Of a DNA stretch of 64,000 bases, positions 63,923-64,000 are shown in pieces. The stretch lies in the NCBI GenBank assembly GCA_017506865.1, contig JAFCMP010000055.1:62001-126000 (forward strand). The letters run 5' to 3'. The notes below the pieces were generated by a model that was given only the letters and a program-made list of their open reading frames with translations, was not told where the DNA came from and did no database searches. Positions within the stretch are counted from its first letter, which is position 1. Each line of letters begins with the position of its first letter. The DNA comes from Tribonema minus (taxonomy: Eukaryota > Sar > Xanthophyceae > Tribonematales > Tribonemataceae). The position numbers and the translations under genes are program-made.

Positions 63923-64000
63923 CTATGCGTCTGCGCGTGCTGCTCCAAACGCCGCTGCTTTCTCGCCAGCTGGAGCCACCCTTCTTTGCTGTGCCTCTCA
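63923..64000. other. Window edge, 5' flank of the MYND gene
   Basis: 78 bases upstream of the putative ATG. They are GC-rich without a recognisable promoter element. The gene may start further right if the first ATG is internal. Confidence 0.3.

Noticed and set aside
1..64000. CRISPR array, prophage or bacterial operon
   Set aside because: No regularly spaced short repeats, no tightly packed same-strand genes with ribosome binding sites, and clear spliceosomal introns throughout.

Overview
The window reads as nuclear DNA of a eukaryotic microalga. Coding DNA sits in exons with GT..AG introns, GC-rich exons alternate with AT-richer introns, and mononucleotide tracts of up to 31 bases are common. 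The split ankyrin-repeat gene with its VLQW...NG units and the Pro-Thr (PT) linker exons resemble what is known from photosynthetic stramenopiles (brown and yellow-green algae). That placement is an inference. TAG and TGA both end ordinary genes here, so the genetic code looks standard. All gene models below were assembled by eye from reading frames, splice consensus and matching intron phases.

Left part (1-11 kb, minus strand): a complete four-exon splicing factor of the YJU2/CWC16 family (CCDC130/YJU2B/SAF4 type; 1785-4718) and an ankyrin-repeat gene with an F-box-like start (5897-about 7893). These are followed by dispersed repeats.

Centre (11-29 kb, minus strand): one secreted sulfatase gene of seven exons, 553 codons spread over 18 kb. 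All splice phases agree, and the formylglycine motif and metal ligands are present. Its introns of 1.1-4.6 kb hold dead retrotransposon pieces and decayed copies of part of one of its own exons.

29-33 kb: a roughly 0.5-kb MITE with 38-bp terminal inverted repeats, then a signal-peptide exon.

31-57 kb, plus strand: a gene, or decayed gene family, for a cell-surface-like protein built on PT-repeat linkers. Seven PT exons are symmetric (phase 0-0), and several lie in about 2-kb units duplicated in tandem. The last two exons splice in phase to a 195-residue C-terminal domain that I do not recognise. Mobile DNA is nested in its introns. One element is 1,958 bp, with roughly 175-bp inverted repeats, a TA target duplication and a 251-aa protein of unknown type. 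The other is a 6.08-kb non-LTR retrotransposon (minus strand) with a 9-bp target duplication. It carries an OTU-like protease, a reverse transcriptase and a CCHC/restriction-like endonuclease end. Its single frame is broken by one TGA, one TAG and a 360-bp in-frame duplication.

Right part (57-64 kb): a second copy of the 9-kb dispersed repeat, a metallothionein-like exon with four C-x-C-x3-C-x-C blocks, and a MYND zinc-finger gene with two frame changes.

I see no rRNA, convincing tRNA, CRISPR array or bacterial-type operon.
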